From Silene latifolia (lineage: Eukaryota; Streptophyta; Magnoliopsida; Caryophyllales; Caryophyllaceae), in NCBI RefSeq assembly GCF_048544455.1, contig NC_133537.1, positions 12,895,541 to 12,959,540 of the forward strand: a stretch of DNA of 64,000 nucleotides. Reading direction: 5' to 3'. Shown here piece after piece: positions 1 through 10,860 of this stretch. Below the pieces are notes generated by a model, which saw only the letters and a list, made by a program, of their open reading frames with translations, was not told where the DNA came from and did no database searches. Position numbers and translations under genes: made by a program. Numbering within the stretch: the stretch's first letter is position 1; every line of letters begins with the position of its first letter.

Positions 1-168
1 CCCTCCCCGATAGTCGACAGACTCTAAAATGTTCCCGACGACAGGTCCTTGGTTCAGACCCCTTGAACCGCCTCGCGTCGTCATAGTCGCCAGGTTGTAA
101 TCTTCGATTGACCTGATGGCTATACTTTGACTTTCGCCTTGTCCAAGCCTCAGTCAAAGTAGGGGCTC
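1..168 (+). mobile_element. Element C: internal 3' tail of a Tat-lineage Ty3/gypsy retrotransposon
   Basis: This stretch is the reverse-complement match of 5930-6100, the corresponding tail of element A, so it is the last part of the internal region of a plus-strand relative. It ends in a purine-rich tract (151-168, core AAAGTAGGGGCTC) directly before the LTR start TGTAGATACC, as expected for a polypurine tract. The rest of element C lies left of the window. The match to A is clear but less close than A's two LTRs are to each other, so C is probably older. Confidence 0.85.
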
Positions 169-1867
169 TGTAGATACCTCATTTCTGCACCTCCCGCAAA
201 CCACCCGGTGATGATTGGGCCGCATGTTTGGTACGCGGAACGATTTGTGACAATTCGTAAGTTTATCGTCAAGTGATTGCTCAAACATTGATGTCTACCT
301 CTTAATTGTCATCTACGCGCCGATACGGTCGTTTTGACAGTAATTAGAGTACATTTGGAGTCCGGGCCTAAAACCGTCTTCATTTTCTGATAACTGCTAA
401 ATCCCGAGTCAGAATGTTCTGGAATATTCCGGATATTTCTATTCCATATTTTATAAATCTTTCACAATCTTTTATTCTTTGGTAAAGAATTTCCCGTAAT
501 ATTCATACAAAATATTAAGGAAAATAAGATTAATCCGTTATTCCATAAACCAAACACGGAAATCTTTCTTCCGCAGGAGGAAACCACTGGGAACACGCAC
601 GCAGCGAGTCTTTGCGCCTCTTCCAAGAGACGCAGTTGATCGCGCGCCTCTTCCCAGTCCTTTCTGCGTATTTTGCGTATCTTTTCATATCTTTTCGAGA
701 TTCACTTCCAAAGTTTCTCCGAAAACCTTATTCCTTCACGTGATTAGTATAAATAGGAGGCTTCGCTCCTCATATTTCTCACGCGAGTGTCCGCCCTTCT
801 CTTCTCTCTTTGCATTCTAGACCACGTTTTTACTTTTTGGCGTCTACGTGCTTGAACATTCGACCACGTAAGCTCGGATCCTTCTGAGTACCAGCCTCGT
901 TTGCATGACCGACCAATTTGACCAACTCCACATCAATCAACTTAATTATTCTTAATCGTTTTCCTCTTACGAGGGCACTTTCGTTACATTCGAGTTGAGC
1001 ATCACTAATCATAAACTTAGTTCATCTCCTTTCGTCAAACGTGTAAGTCTGAGGGTGTAAATCCTTCTTTATTTATTGTTATTTACTTTTTGTATCATTA
1101 ATGTAAGGTTTATGTCGAAAATACTTCTTAAAACCGATTTATAAAACCACGCTTTGAAACCCTTTTTACGGATTACCAGAAGATGGCCGTCGAGAAAGGA
1201 CGCAGCAATCGCCGCGCCTCTTGAAGGACGCAGCACCTCTCGCGCCTCTTCGTGAAGCCGCCAGATTCTCGCTTCCTTTCTTCTTCCTTCGTCCTCTGTC
1301 AATTCGTCGTTCGTTATTTGTTTTCGTTTGTTCTTCAATTCTTTGACATAATAGCACAATAATTTCACATATATATTATTTATCATCATTAATACGTATA
1401 ATTCATCATTAAATCCCGACTTAAATCCCAAGTAATCCAATATTTGCGGGTTTTCGTCATTAAAATCAATCCGGGTTGTAGAGATTCAATTCTTTCATAT
1501 TGAGTTTCTGGAATTCGACCTTTGATATATTTCCATCTGTCTATTCGTCATTAATTCGTCATTAATTTGTCATATTTAACCTATTTAGTTCACCTATGTC
1601 ACTAATCAATCTTTCATTCATGTAATTAATTCGTTTACGTTCGTCTCATCCATGTTTTATTGCTTTTATGACTCATTTGCATGTAATTAATCTGTTAAAT
1701 CACTTCCATCCGAGTCGAATATCATAATTGATCCTTAAATTCACCAATTAACATTAACGATTTGCAGTTCCGGCTTCACAGCCAGAACTCACCATTGGAA
1801 CAGACGCAGCAACTGCTGCGCCTGTTCCAGAGGGCGCAGCTCTGCTTCGCCTGTTCGAGAGGGCGCA
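169..1867 (+). repeat. Element C 3' LTR, first part
   Basis: The LTR begins TGTAGATACC at 169 and runs to 1867, where element B interrupts it. It resumes at 29111 and ends in TGTCCACA at 29831, giving about 2.42 kb in all, the same length as the LTRs of element A. It aligns in reverse complement with 3516-5926 and 21120-23545. It contains a TATA box with a G-box in front and several GC-rich hairpin modules (about 575-655, 1190-1262 and 1795-1867). Small open frames here (for example 1069-1440) are not genes. They read through LTR sequence. Confidence 0.88.
737..755 (+). promoter_or_regulatory. LTR core promoter of element C (G-box and TATA box)
   Basis: A CACGTG G-box at 737-742 lies five bases before TATAAATA at 748-755. 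The same pair is kept in both LTRs of element A on the minus strand (5372-5390 and 22983-23001). Conservation across three LTR copies supports a working U3 promoter. A CACGTG next to a TATA box is a known target of bZIP and bHLH factors, so stress or light response is possible but is inference. Confidence 0.7.
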
Positions 1868-3208
1868 TGTAACACCCCCATACTCCAAGTGCCTTACCAG
1901 GACCACTCAGGTATGAAGACATTACCATCTCGGTTACCCGAGGCATGATATTCATAAGACAATAACGAAACAACTTTAAAAGTAAATAAAGTTTAAAGTG
2001 ATTACATAGCAATTCCAAACTGATAAAAAGAAAATACAAGATCCTCAGACGGTCTACTGCTAAAACTATCAAAACTATAAAACATCGATCGACACACAAA
2101 TGGAAGACTTCTAAGCCACGTGATGACTCATCCGGCTATCCCATACGCGTCATATCATACTGCTCAATAACTGCTCACCACTCCCGAATGGATCACCACA
2201 GTTTTTAAAACATTTAAACGAGGTCGATTACTAATCACACAACTCAATATATATCAACAATAAGATAAAAGACGACTTAACCGTCACACACAACCACACC
2301 AATTCCAACAATCTCAATCACCGATCGTCCTTTGGACCACCCGCCGATGGGGGACCGCAACCGTACCCACCAAATCCCCGCTCCACATAGTGAGCGATAA
2401 CCATGTCCATTAATGTGCACATCCCTTCTGTGGCGGGTTCCACAGAAGGCGAAACTAGGGCGTGAAGCCACTCCCGCAAGTGACCCCACTCAGCCGAGGC
2501 CACGCCTCGCGAACCATAGACAACGATCACAACCACAATCACAATACAATTACTATATCAAACAACCAAACACAACACATCAACCAATATCCCATTATGG
2601 GACTAATACTGAGTAGGAAATCCTACTTAGAACAGCAACACAATCAGACGGTCTCAACAGCTGTATCACAAATCCTTTTCTACGAATCCTCCTCCTAACT
2701 TATAATCACATAATTACTAACAATCACAAAACTAACACAAAACCCCCAATCCCAAAATTAGGGTTTAACGAAACTTGACGAAATACTATAAAATTGGTAT
2801 GTAGATCTTACCCTCGACGCAAGGATCACAAAGGTATAAAGAACGATGGAATCCGACCTCTCAAGCTCCGGGATTTGTCAACAACACGGATGAATGCGAA
2901 GAACGTAACTTGAATCTCCCTTTTAATGTTATTAGGTTTGTAAAAGTGTATTATGAAAGTGACGGAAAGATTTATATATTAATCCGTGTTATTAATAAAA
3001 CCCGTCGAATTATCACCCGCTAACCGAGCTACTCAATCGAGTAGCTAAGGTACTCGATCGAGTGCCCCCTTACTCGATCGAGTATCCTAGTTACTCGATC
3101 GAGTACCCAACAGGTCAGAAACTATTTTAAAACGCAACTCACCCTTACTCGACAGAGTAAGGCCTACTCGATAGAGTACCCAAAGACTCATAAATACGGA
3201 GTATTACA
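1868..3208 (-). repeat. Element B 3' LTR
   Basis: This LTR aligns along its whole length with 27761-29110. It carries an array of TACTCGATCGAGTA palindromes near its U3 end (3029-3180). The two LTRs are very similar, and their differences occur in small clusters rather than evenly. Short open frames within (1776-2099, 2277-2698) recur in the other LTR with changed sequence and look non-coding. Confidence 0.88.
3029..3180. repeat. Array of TACTCGATCGAGTA palindromes, copy 1
   Basis: Six palindromic 14-mers, some slightly diverged, occur in about 150 bases and are separated by short, different spacers. The same array is at 28931-29079 in the partner LTR, and a related one is at 26461-26630 inside the element. 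Each unit is a perfect or near-perfect inverted repeat, so it could bind a dimeric protein or form short hairpins. The function is unknown. Confidence 0.85.
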
Positions 3209-3510
3209 GTCTTCCCTCCTTAAAAAGAACTTCGTCCCCGAAGTTCAACCCATACATAAAAACAAACATACTAACTCGGTCAAGACGCAACAAAGCTACT
3301 AAGAACTCAAAACAAAACCTCAACTTACAGAACATGAAACCATGAACTCTTAACACCAACTCTACCAACTAGATAAACATCAAACGGAATGTTACATTCT
3401 ACCACCCTTAAAAGGAACTTCGTCCTCGAAGTTTACTTACACTCATAAACATCATCATGCCACTATCAAAACTCTCGAACTCCTAAACATCACACTACTA
3501 CAAGCACGGC
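3209..3510 (-). other. Element B internal region, 3' segment with polypurine tract
   Basis: Directly next to the 3' LTR (3209-3228) the minus strand reads AAGGAGGGAAGAC, a good polypurine tract. A similar purine-rich motif (reverse complement of CTTCGTCCTCGAAG) recurs at about 3418-3431. The segment holds no coding sequence and stops where element A inserted. Confidence 0.7.
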
Positions 3511-3515
3511 CATGG
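3511..3515. repeat. Left target-site duplication of element A (CATGG)
   Basis: CATGG directly precedes the LTR end TGTGGACAGC at 3516. The same five bases follow the other LTR at 23546-23550. A five-base duplication is standard for Ty3/gypsy integration and fixes both ends of element A. Confidence 0.93.
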
Positions 3516-5926
3516 TGTGGACAGCGGGCCGCCCACGGGGGCGCTTGGTGAAGGGGCTCGAAAACAAGCGTTTGCATTTTGTATGGAGTCGCCACCAATT
3601 TTTATGGGAAATTGGAACCGTTCGAATACCTCGTGTCATGTCAAGACACAAAGTAGTGACATGAACACTAAGCAATCATTACCCTTAGCATTCTATGTCT
3701 AGAATGACTCTCGCGGATGCCAATGAACACGGGTGCTCACGGAGATCTGGAGTAAGGGGTGAGGGTACGTATTAGGAAGCTCTTTTGATCGAACACCTAA
3801 TCCCGCCCGCCTCGATAGCGGCCTCTACTAATGATTAGGGAGTTTATTCGTACTTGATATACCGTCGGCCATATGCATGCAATGCAACATCCATTGTTTT
3901 AATCCTAGCATGTGAGAATTAGACTAAGTCGGTTGACATGTAATTTAGCATACAATTAATGTCGAAGTTGGAATTTAAGATCGATTTACATGTGAAAACA
4001 TACAAATGATACAAAATACAATAATAATAAATTACAATGATTGAAATTACATTAATTACAAGGGAACAGGCGATTTGTGTCGAAAATACCGCTAAAACGG
4101 ATGATTTGATAAAAAAGAATAAAAGAATAAAAACAAAGAAATACGAACAAGTCAGAAGGTGATAATACGACTAATAGTTAGTTAATACGCTTACTAATTA
4201 AACTAGGTCAAGGCAGAAAAGGAGTTCAGGGACAGAATTCACCCTGGAACAGGCGCAGCAGGCACTGCGCCCTTTGGAAGAGGCGCAGCAGTTGCTGCGT
4301 CTGTTCCAAGGGTGAGTTCTGGCTGTGAAGCCGGAACTGCAAATCGTTAATGTTAATTGTTAATTTTAGGGATTGATTACGATATTAGACTCGGATGAAA
4401 GTGGTTAATGAATTATTTACATATGATTGAGGTCATAAAACAGTAAAACATGGATGAGACGGAAATAAGACGGATTAATTATGTGAAGGGTCGATATTAA
4501 TGAATGATTAATTAAACTAACTAACTAAACGAATTAATAAACTAAACATGATGAATTGACGAATTATTGAACAAGCAGGTGAAAATATATCAACAATGAA
4601 TCCCAGAAACTCAATATGAACGAATTGAACTTCTAAAACCCGAATTGAATTTAATGACGAAAACCCGCAAATATTGATTATTAGGGATTTGAGTCGGATT
4701 TATGACGAATTAAACATGTTAATGATGATGGATAATATACATATGAATTATATGCTATCATGTGAGAGAATTAACAGACGAACAAAACAAAAGAAATAAA
4801 TTTGAGACGAACTACAGAGGACGGAGGAAGAAGAAAAGAAGCAGGAACTGCGGCAGCCTCACGAAGAGGCGCAGCAGGTGCTGCGCTCCTTCGAAGAGGC
4901 GCAGCGGTTGCTGCGTCTTTTCTCGACGTCTGTCTACTGGAAATCCGCAAAAAAAGGTTTTAAAGACGGTTTTAGAAATCGGTTTTAAATGGTGTTTTCG
5001 ACACAAACCTTACAATTGTTATACAATAATAAAAATACAATAAATAAAAGAGAGATTAATACACCCTCAGACTTACATGTTGACGGAACGAGAAGAACTA
5101 AGAAGATCGATTAGTGATGCTCGACGCGAAATGCAAGGAAAGAGAATGCCCTCGTAAGAGGAAAACGATTTAACAAGTTGATTAGATTGATTGAGTGTAG
5201 TGGTCAAATTGGTCGGTCATGCAACGGAGAGGCTGGTACCCGGAAAGATCCGAGCTTACGTGGTCGGAAGTCCAAGCACGTAGGCGCCAATTAGTAAGAA
5301 CGAAGTCTAGAATGCAAAGGGAGAAGAGAAGGGCGGACACTCGCGTGAGAAATATGAGGAACGAAAGCTCCTATTTATACTAATCACGTGAAGGAATAGG
5401 GTTTCGGAGACTCTTTGGAAGTGAATCTCGGAAAGATATAAAAAAGATACGTAAATCATGCAAAGAAGGGCCTGGGAAGAGGCGCAGCAGCCACTGCGTC
5501 TCTTGGAAGAGGCGCAGACTGCCTTGCGTCTATTCCCGTGAGGTTTCCTCTGTTTAAGAAAGATTTCCGCGTTTGAGTTATGGTAGGACGGAAATAATTC
5601 GATTATCTTTTGAATATTACGGGATATTATTTGCCAAAAGATAAAATTTGAGAAATATGGAATAGAAATATCGGAACATTCGAACATTCGACTCGGGATT
5701 TAACGGCTATCGAGAAAATGGAGACGGTTTTTGACCGGACTCGAATGTACTCTAATTATCGCCAAAACGACCGTATCGGCACGTAGATGACAACTAAGAG
5801 GTTGACATTAATATTTGAGCAATCACTTGACGATAATCTTATTTAATCTGTCACTAATCGCCGCGTATCAAACATGCGGCCCAATCATCACCGGGTGGCT
5901 TGCGAGGGGTGCGTAAACGAGGTGTC
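3516..5926 (-). repeat. Element A 3' LTR
   Basis: It matches 21120-23545 almost base for base over long stretches. Read on the element's strand it starts next to the polypurine tract and ends TGTCCACA at 3516. It contains the U3 TATA and G-box pair (5372-5390) and three GC-rich hairpin blocks (about 4240-4315, 4855-4925 and 5468-5540). About 70 bases inside its 3' end is TGGCGACTCC, which resembles the primer site used by Ogre elements. Open frames such as 4762-5043 and 5307-5687 cross the hairpin blocks and change between the two LTRs, so I do not call them genes. Confidence 0.92.
5372..5390 (-). promoter_or_regulatory. LTR core promoter in element A 3' LTR
   Basis: On the minus strand CACGTG (5385-5390) is followed by TATAAATA (5372-5379). 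The pair is identical in the 5' LTR and in element C, where it would drive the element's genomic transcript. In this 3' copy it would instead fire out of the element towards element B. Confidence 0.65.
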
Positions 5927-5946
5927 TCTGAGCCCCCACTTTGACC
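5927..5946 (-). other. Element A polypurine tract
   Basis: On the minus strand the sequence reads AAAGTGGGGGCTC directly before the 3' LTR. It corresponds to the tract at 151-168 of element C. It would prime plus-strand DNA synthesis and sets the LTR boundary, which is slightly eroded here. Confidence 0.75.
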
Positions 5947-6628
5947 GAGGCTTGGACAAGGCGAAAGTCAAAGTATAGCCATCAGGTCAATCGAAGATTA
6001 CAACCTGACGACTATGGCGACGCGAGGCGGCTCAAGGGGTTCTGAGCCAAGGACCTATCGTCGGGAACATTTTAGAGTCTGTCGACTATCGGGGAGGGTC
6101 GTTTAAAGTCCATTAGACTACGTAAGGAGGCTCGCCAGCCATAAGAAGCGACCATACCTGAGATTTAATCGAACTTCGCGGGGAACAAGAGATATATTGA
6201 AAACAGCAGGACGTCGGTAGAAACTGCTGGGGATCCGCTTGCGTCGGTCTCAAGCGAACTCTGGCGAAATCTGGAGGTTGAATCTGCTTGCGTTGGCCTC
6301 AAGCGGACTCGGGGTTGGAGAATATGCCGACGACTAGGAACATCTTGATCGTCGTGGGGGAAACCTTGAATGAGCAGTACTGCAAAATACTACTGCGCTG
6401 GGGATAGACGACTAGGAACATCTTGATCGTCGCAGAAAGAAAGTCTTGAATGAGCAGTACTGCAAAATACTACTGCGCTGGACATAAAAATTGAGCAATA
6501 CTGCGAAATACTGCTGCGCGGGATAAAATGAATTCGGACAATATCTTGCGAAAATCGCCGGCTGTTGGATAAAACGTGGGCGGAACGAAAGAAAATCGTC
6601 GAAACGGACCAAAAGAACATAATAGCAT
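5947..6628. repeat. Non-coding 3' region of element A with short tandem repeats
   Basis: Between the 3' LTR and the first antisense gene is non-coding DNA containing two small tandem repeat sets. One is a unit of roughly 50 bases around CCGCTTGCGTCGG, present twice at 6232-6315. The other is a unit of about 73 bases around GACGACTAGGAACATC followed by GAGCAGTACTGC, present twice plus a partial copy at 6327-6520. Retand elements of Silene are known for an amplified tandem repeat in this region, which supports that affiliation. I see no gene here. Confidence 0.6.
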
Positions 6629-6765
6629 TGAAGAAGAGGCGCACCAAAGATGGGCCCACGAATAACGAACTCATAACGGATTTTTGAAAACCCGCAAGGA
6701 GGGAACAAAAGGAAGAGGCGCAAGAAGAGCGCGTCTCTTGGAAGAGGCGCACACTGCCGCGTCTG
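6629..6765 (+). repeat. GC-rich hairpin module ahead of antisense gene 1
   Basis: Three copies of a GAAGAGGCGCA motif, two of them followed by a partial inverted copy around GCGTCTCTT or GCGTCTGTTC, lie about 140-270 bases before the start codon at 6901. The same module occurs in the LTRs and ahead of antisense gene 2 (10645-10717). A pyrimidine-rich leader with TTCACCATTTTCG follows and could be the 5' untranslated region. Confidence 0.65.
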
Positions 6766-6900
6766 TTCAATTTGGCAATTCTGCGTAAAAACGCGAAATC
6801 AGAAGGTTTATGTTCATTTTATTCGAAACATAAATCACTCCATTCTCTCTCAAATCTTCACCATTTTCGTCGAGGTTGGATTCAAAAGCTTGCTTAAAAT

Positions 6901-9900
6901 ATGACTAATCGAGGTATGTGCTTTAATCTTGCATTAATCTTCCATATTTGTTGAATTTTGAGCCGCGAACATTAGGGTTTTCGACCCTTTTGATCGAAAA
7001 TTTGGGGCTTTTCCCCCAAATGGATTTGTCTTGCCAAATTGATGCTAGAAATGGATAATAGGTAATGTTAGGAACATAACCATGTATTTACTTTGAATTT
7101 TCATCGAGTTTTGAGCCCTTGAGCGAATTTTGAGACGGTTTCACAGCTAGATCGTAAATGGCTTCGAAAATGGCCTTAGGATTGCCCATTTGTGATGAAA
7201 CTTGATATTTGGGACCCTTGGATGATGGGTAAACTTTCTACCATCTTGGAATTTTGGTTTGTGACAACTTTTCAGGACACTTTTTAGGGCATAAACGCCA
7301 TTACAGCGAAATGCTGCCGAATTTTCGGCTCGAACCCGAGACTAGGCTTTGACTCGGACTTGACTTGACTCAGTTCATCACATGAGTGATTGAATTGGTG
7401 GGAATATGGCCAAGGATGGCCAGAAATGGGGAATTCCCGGGGCCTTGAAGGCTCGAAAACTTCTTAACAAAGGCTTGTCGTCATGGGACGCGGCCTGGAT
7501 TTGCTTTAATGTTTGCAGGTGACGATGCTTCTACTTCTGGGAGAGATCCCATGGACATAGACGCCGCTGTTGTTGAGGAGGCTTTGGAGCAGGCCTTCAC
7601 CGCTGCGGTGATGGCTGCTGCGGACGAGGTTCCCGAGGAGGAGGCTGCTGAGGAGGAGGAGATTCCGCGACGGGCCCACCTCGGCCGAGGAGGTCGTCAG
7701 CTGAGAGGTGCTCCTGCGTGGGCTGAGACCTGGGAGAGTAGGCACCTTGTGTGGGCTGCAGAGGGTCACTTGTCTTACAGGACGGTGAAGAGCTTGGTAA
7801 ATAGGAATTCCCTAACTCATTACCTATCCTTTTCTATTTTTGTTCAAATTTCTTTCAAATTTACTCAAAACTAAAGATAGCTTTGTTTCAAATCATAATA
7901 GGAGGCCGGGAACATCCGGTCATTCTCGGGGTATACGACAGCGATGGAGCACTACGAGCGGCTGTCGGAGGAGGAGAGAGCCATGATCGAGCGTGGAGCG
8001 TTCGGTCCTCTGGTTCAGGTCTGGAGGGACATCGTGAAGAGGAAGTTGCGGGCCAACCTTAGCCTGGTCCGCGCTTTCTTGGATCGATTCTGGGATACGA
8101 CTTCCACGTTTCACCTGCCTTTTGGTGAGGTGGGAGTCACCTTGGAGGACTACGGCATGATTTCTGGTCTGCCGTGCGGGACTGAGGAGATGGTGTGGCC
8201 GGAGACTGGCATGAGGGCGGATTCGGCCGAGGCGAGGAGGTTGATCGGCTGGAACTTGTCGCCGAAGGCTGTTGCGGTGCCGGGTTTGGTACCCAGTACC
8301 TATGTTCGAGACTACTTCGCGGGGAAGACCCCGGCTTCGGTGGTGATCGATGGGAGGGAGACGGCTCCTCCTCCCTGTACAGCTGAGCAGAGGGCTCGTC
8401 TATGGCTTTGGTGGTTCTTGTCTTCGATTTACCTCGGAGACAAGGGTGAGAGGCTGTCGACGAAGCTTATCCCCTTTCTTTCTGACCTGAGCTCCCTAGG
8501 GCGTTGGGACTGGGTCACTGCTGGTTTTGCGGTCCTCATCCGCTTTATGAGGGCCATGGTTCGTCCGGAGTTGATGGAGAAGGGGACTTCTCCGGCGCCG
8601 CTGTCGGACCAGACTCTTGTTGGAGGTATGAACCGTCCTTTAGACCAAAGTAAATTCCTTTCTTTTATCAAAGATCGAAAGATCGTCATTGACTATTCTC
8701 GTTTTGCGGGCGTGGGTGTACTCTTACTTTAGGGCCTCGCGCCCAAGAGGACGGAGCGTTGGAGAGGACCTACCCGTGGTGAGGGATTGGGTCATGTGCC
8801 GGACGAAGAGCAAGCGCTCTTCTCACAATGTCTACCGGCGGGATGTGAACGCTCTTCAGCTGAGCAGCGTGAGTATCCCATTTGTATTCATTCGCACTTT
8901 CTTATACTTTGTTTTAAATTGATCATAGGAATGACCTTTGCCTTGATATTGTCGCAGTGGGTGCCCAGACCTTGGGCGGAGTACGCTGGAGCGCCTCCTT
9001 TTGTTGCTGAGGTCCTTCGACCTAGGAGCTCGAGTCATTTCTTTGTTGTGGACGTCGATGGGTCTGTGTGGTATCTGGGCGAGCGGTTAGCTCGTCAGTG
9101 CTTCCGGGGCGCGTTGACGGTTCCCGTCGATCCTCCTAGGACGATGTTTAGGGAGCCTTCTGAGGCTGAGAGGGAGGCGGACTTGGCTGGTGCTAGTGGC
9201 GAGGACCTTCTTCTCCCTGACGAGGATTATTCGGCATTCCTTTACGGAAGGTTGGCGTACTGGCCAGTAGTGGTGAGTATCTTTTGTCTTCTTGTTGGAT
9301 TTTGATTTTTCGAGAATTGCGACGGAAGATCATCGATTAACGAGAGCCATTTGTTTTTGCAGGAGGTTGAGGCGGCGGGCATCGAGCCCCCAGAGTATCC
9401 CGAGACCTTCGAGTACACTGACGCTACTGGGAGGACGACGATCTCCGAGCTGCGTGACTTTGACGTGGCTGTGACGGATGCTGGCCTAGATGACTGGCAG
9501 CATCTGATTCGGAGGGTGAGTTCCTATTTTGCATAGTTTTCGTGTAAGAACACATTTGATTGAATTTGTTCAATTTTGCTGAGAATTACTTTTGAAATGC
9601 AGGTCGCGCCATCTCGGTTCGTGGCATTATGGAGGGTGGCCAACCGGCTGCGAGCTACCGCCATCGAGGCACTCATCGGTGGTCGGGGTCGTCAGGTATG
9701 AACCTCATTTGTTTTTTTTTTTCTTGATTTTTGATTTTTTCAGTTTTGTTTGGATTGATTGACATGAGCCAATTTATTATTGTCCACAGGCTGATCGTGA
9801 GCTGGAGCGAGAGTTGACCCAGTCTCGGGAGGAGACGGCTCGTTTGTCGAGGGAGCTCGAGTTTCGGGACGCCGAGATTGCCGCTCTTACGGCTAGGGTT

Positions 9901-9927
9901 GCCGAGCTGGAGGGTGCACAGCAGTAG
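6901..9927 (+). CDS. Antisense gene 1 of element A: plant mobile domain (PMD) protein with C-terminal coiled coil
   Basis: This gene runs opposite to the retrotransposon's own genes and appears as several exon blocks with GT-AG borders: a tiny first exon at 6901-6913, then about 7519-7796, 7902-8625, 8711-8868, 8958-9272, 9363-9515, 9603-9695 and 9790-9927. The second block is acidic and Ala/Glu-rich. The third holds the best signature of the plant mobile domain, FHLPFGEVGVTLEDYGMISG, followed by a Trp-rich stretch LWLWWFLSSIYLG. The 8958-9272 block starts WVPRPWAEYAGAPPF. The last block is a heptad-rich coiled coil (ELERELTQSREETARLSREL) ending at a stop. PMD proteins include the host MAIN/MAIL1 family, which acts in gene expression and silencing, and PMD is known as an extra antisense ORF in Tat elements. 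The gene is largely preserved but as part of a retroelement is treated here as a fossil. Its role is unknown. Confidence 0.75.
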
Positions 9928-10644
9928 TCTGCGTGGTTTTGATTTTGAACATTTTTGGACTTGTTTTGGGGCGCAAGCCCCCAGTTTTCTTGGATTTTTG
10001 GACCTGTTTGGGGCGAAGCCCCCAGTTGTACATTTGGACTTGTTTGGGGCGAAGCCCCCAGTTTGCTTGTACATTTGCTTTTTTTGTTGTATATACGACT
10101 ACCGAGTGCCTTTTCTTTGTTGGGTTGTGTTGGTTGTACCTGCAGGTTAGCTTTTGAACAGGTTTGGTAGACAACGGTTTATGCCGTCATGCTGCCGAAA
10201 TTTACATAGAAAATCACGCAACACATACATTTTATATACACATAGGGCCTTTAATTAGCGCAAAATGAGACTCAAAAGGAACGTGAAAATGCAAAAATTT
10301 TGCCGGAAATGACCGGACGGTAGGGAGGGTTACCCCCGAAAAAAAAGAAAAAGAGAAATCTGTAAGTTAGAAAATGGAAAAAAAAAAAAAAAAAAAAAAA
10401 ATTAAGCAAATGAAATGACTAAGTAAAATGTTGAAATAAAAAGGAATTAAAATGAAAATTAAATATAAAAGTGTGAGAAAAATGGCGGAAAATGTCGATG
10501 TCGCCTCGAAATGCGTGTCCGCGGATTAAGGAAACCTGAAGCATGGTAAATTTCTCGGATTTACCAAAATAAAGTCCCGTAGGAATAGGAAATTATTTGT
10601 TTATAGAATTAGGAAAGATCCAAACACGGAAATCACGGAAGTGA
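9928..10644. other. Spacer between the antisense genes, with GGGGCGAAGCCCC repeats and a poly(A) run
   Basis: Just after the stop of antisense gene 1, a unit of about 50 bases (core GGGGCGAAGCCCCCAGTT) occurs three times at 9957-10064. Each copy can fold into a GGGGC-GAAG-CCCC type hairpin, so it may be a structured 3' untranslated region. Several short open frames on both strands read through these repeats and are artefacts of them. An adenine run at 10377-10400 and AT-rich DNA follow. No gene is seen. Confidence 0.65.
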
Positions 10645-10762
10645 GGCTGGGGAAGAGGCGCAGCATGAGCTGCGTCCCTTTGAAGAGGCGCAGCAGGTGC
10701 CGCGCCTGTTCCCCAGCAGGTCGGTTCTGACGGATTTTTGGAAACATCAATTAGTATAAATA
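10645..10762 (+). promoter_or_regulatory. Hairpin module and TATA box of antisense gene 2
   Basis: Two GAAGAGGCGCAGCA half-sites with their inverted partners lie at 10654-10713. TATAAATA is at 10755-10762, about 100 bases before the start codon at 10861. The arrangement (AAACACGGAAATC, hairpin pair, then ATTAGTATAAATAG) copies the order in the LTR of element C at about 553-758, so this promoter probably derives from an LTR. Confidence 0.68.
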
Positions 10763-10860
10763 GAAGCGTCGCCGAAGCTTTAAATCAAATAATTCTTCCG
10801 TCTCTCCTTCGTCGCCTCACATAAAAACTCCCAATAAATTTTCAAGAGAAAATTATCATC

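Noticed and set aside
4762-5043. Open frames in the LTRs rich in Arg, Cys and Ser (also 22369-22653, 1069-1440)
   Set aside because: They cross the hairpin blocks, differ between LTR copies and have no recognisable domain.
9878-10174. Four overlapping frames on both strands
   Set aside because: They are generated by the GGGGCGAAGCCCC repeats. The supported coding block ends at 9927.
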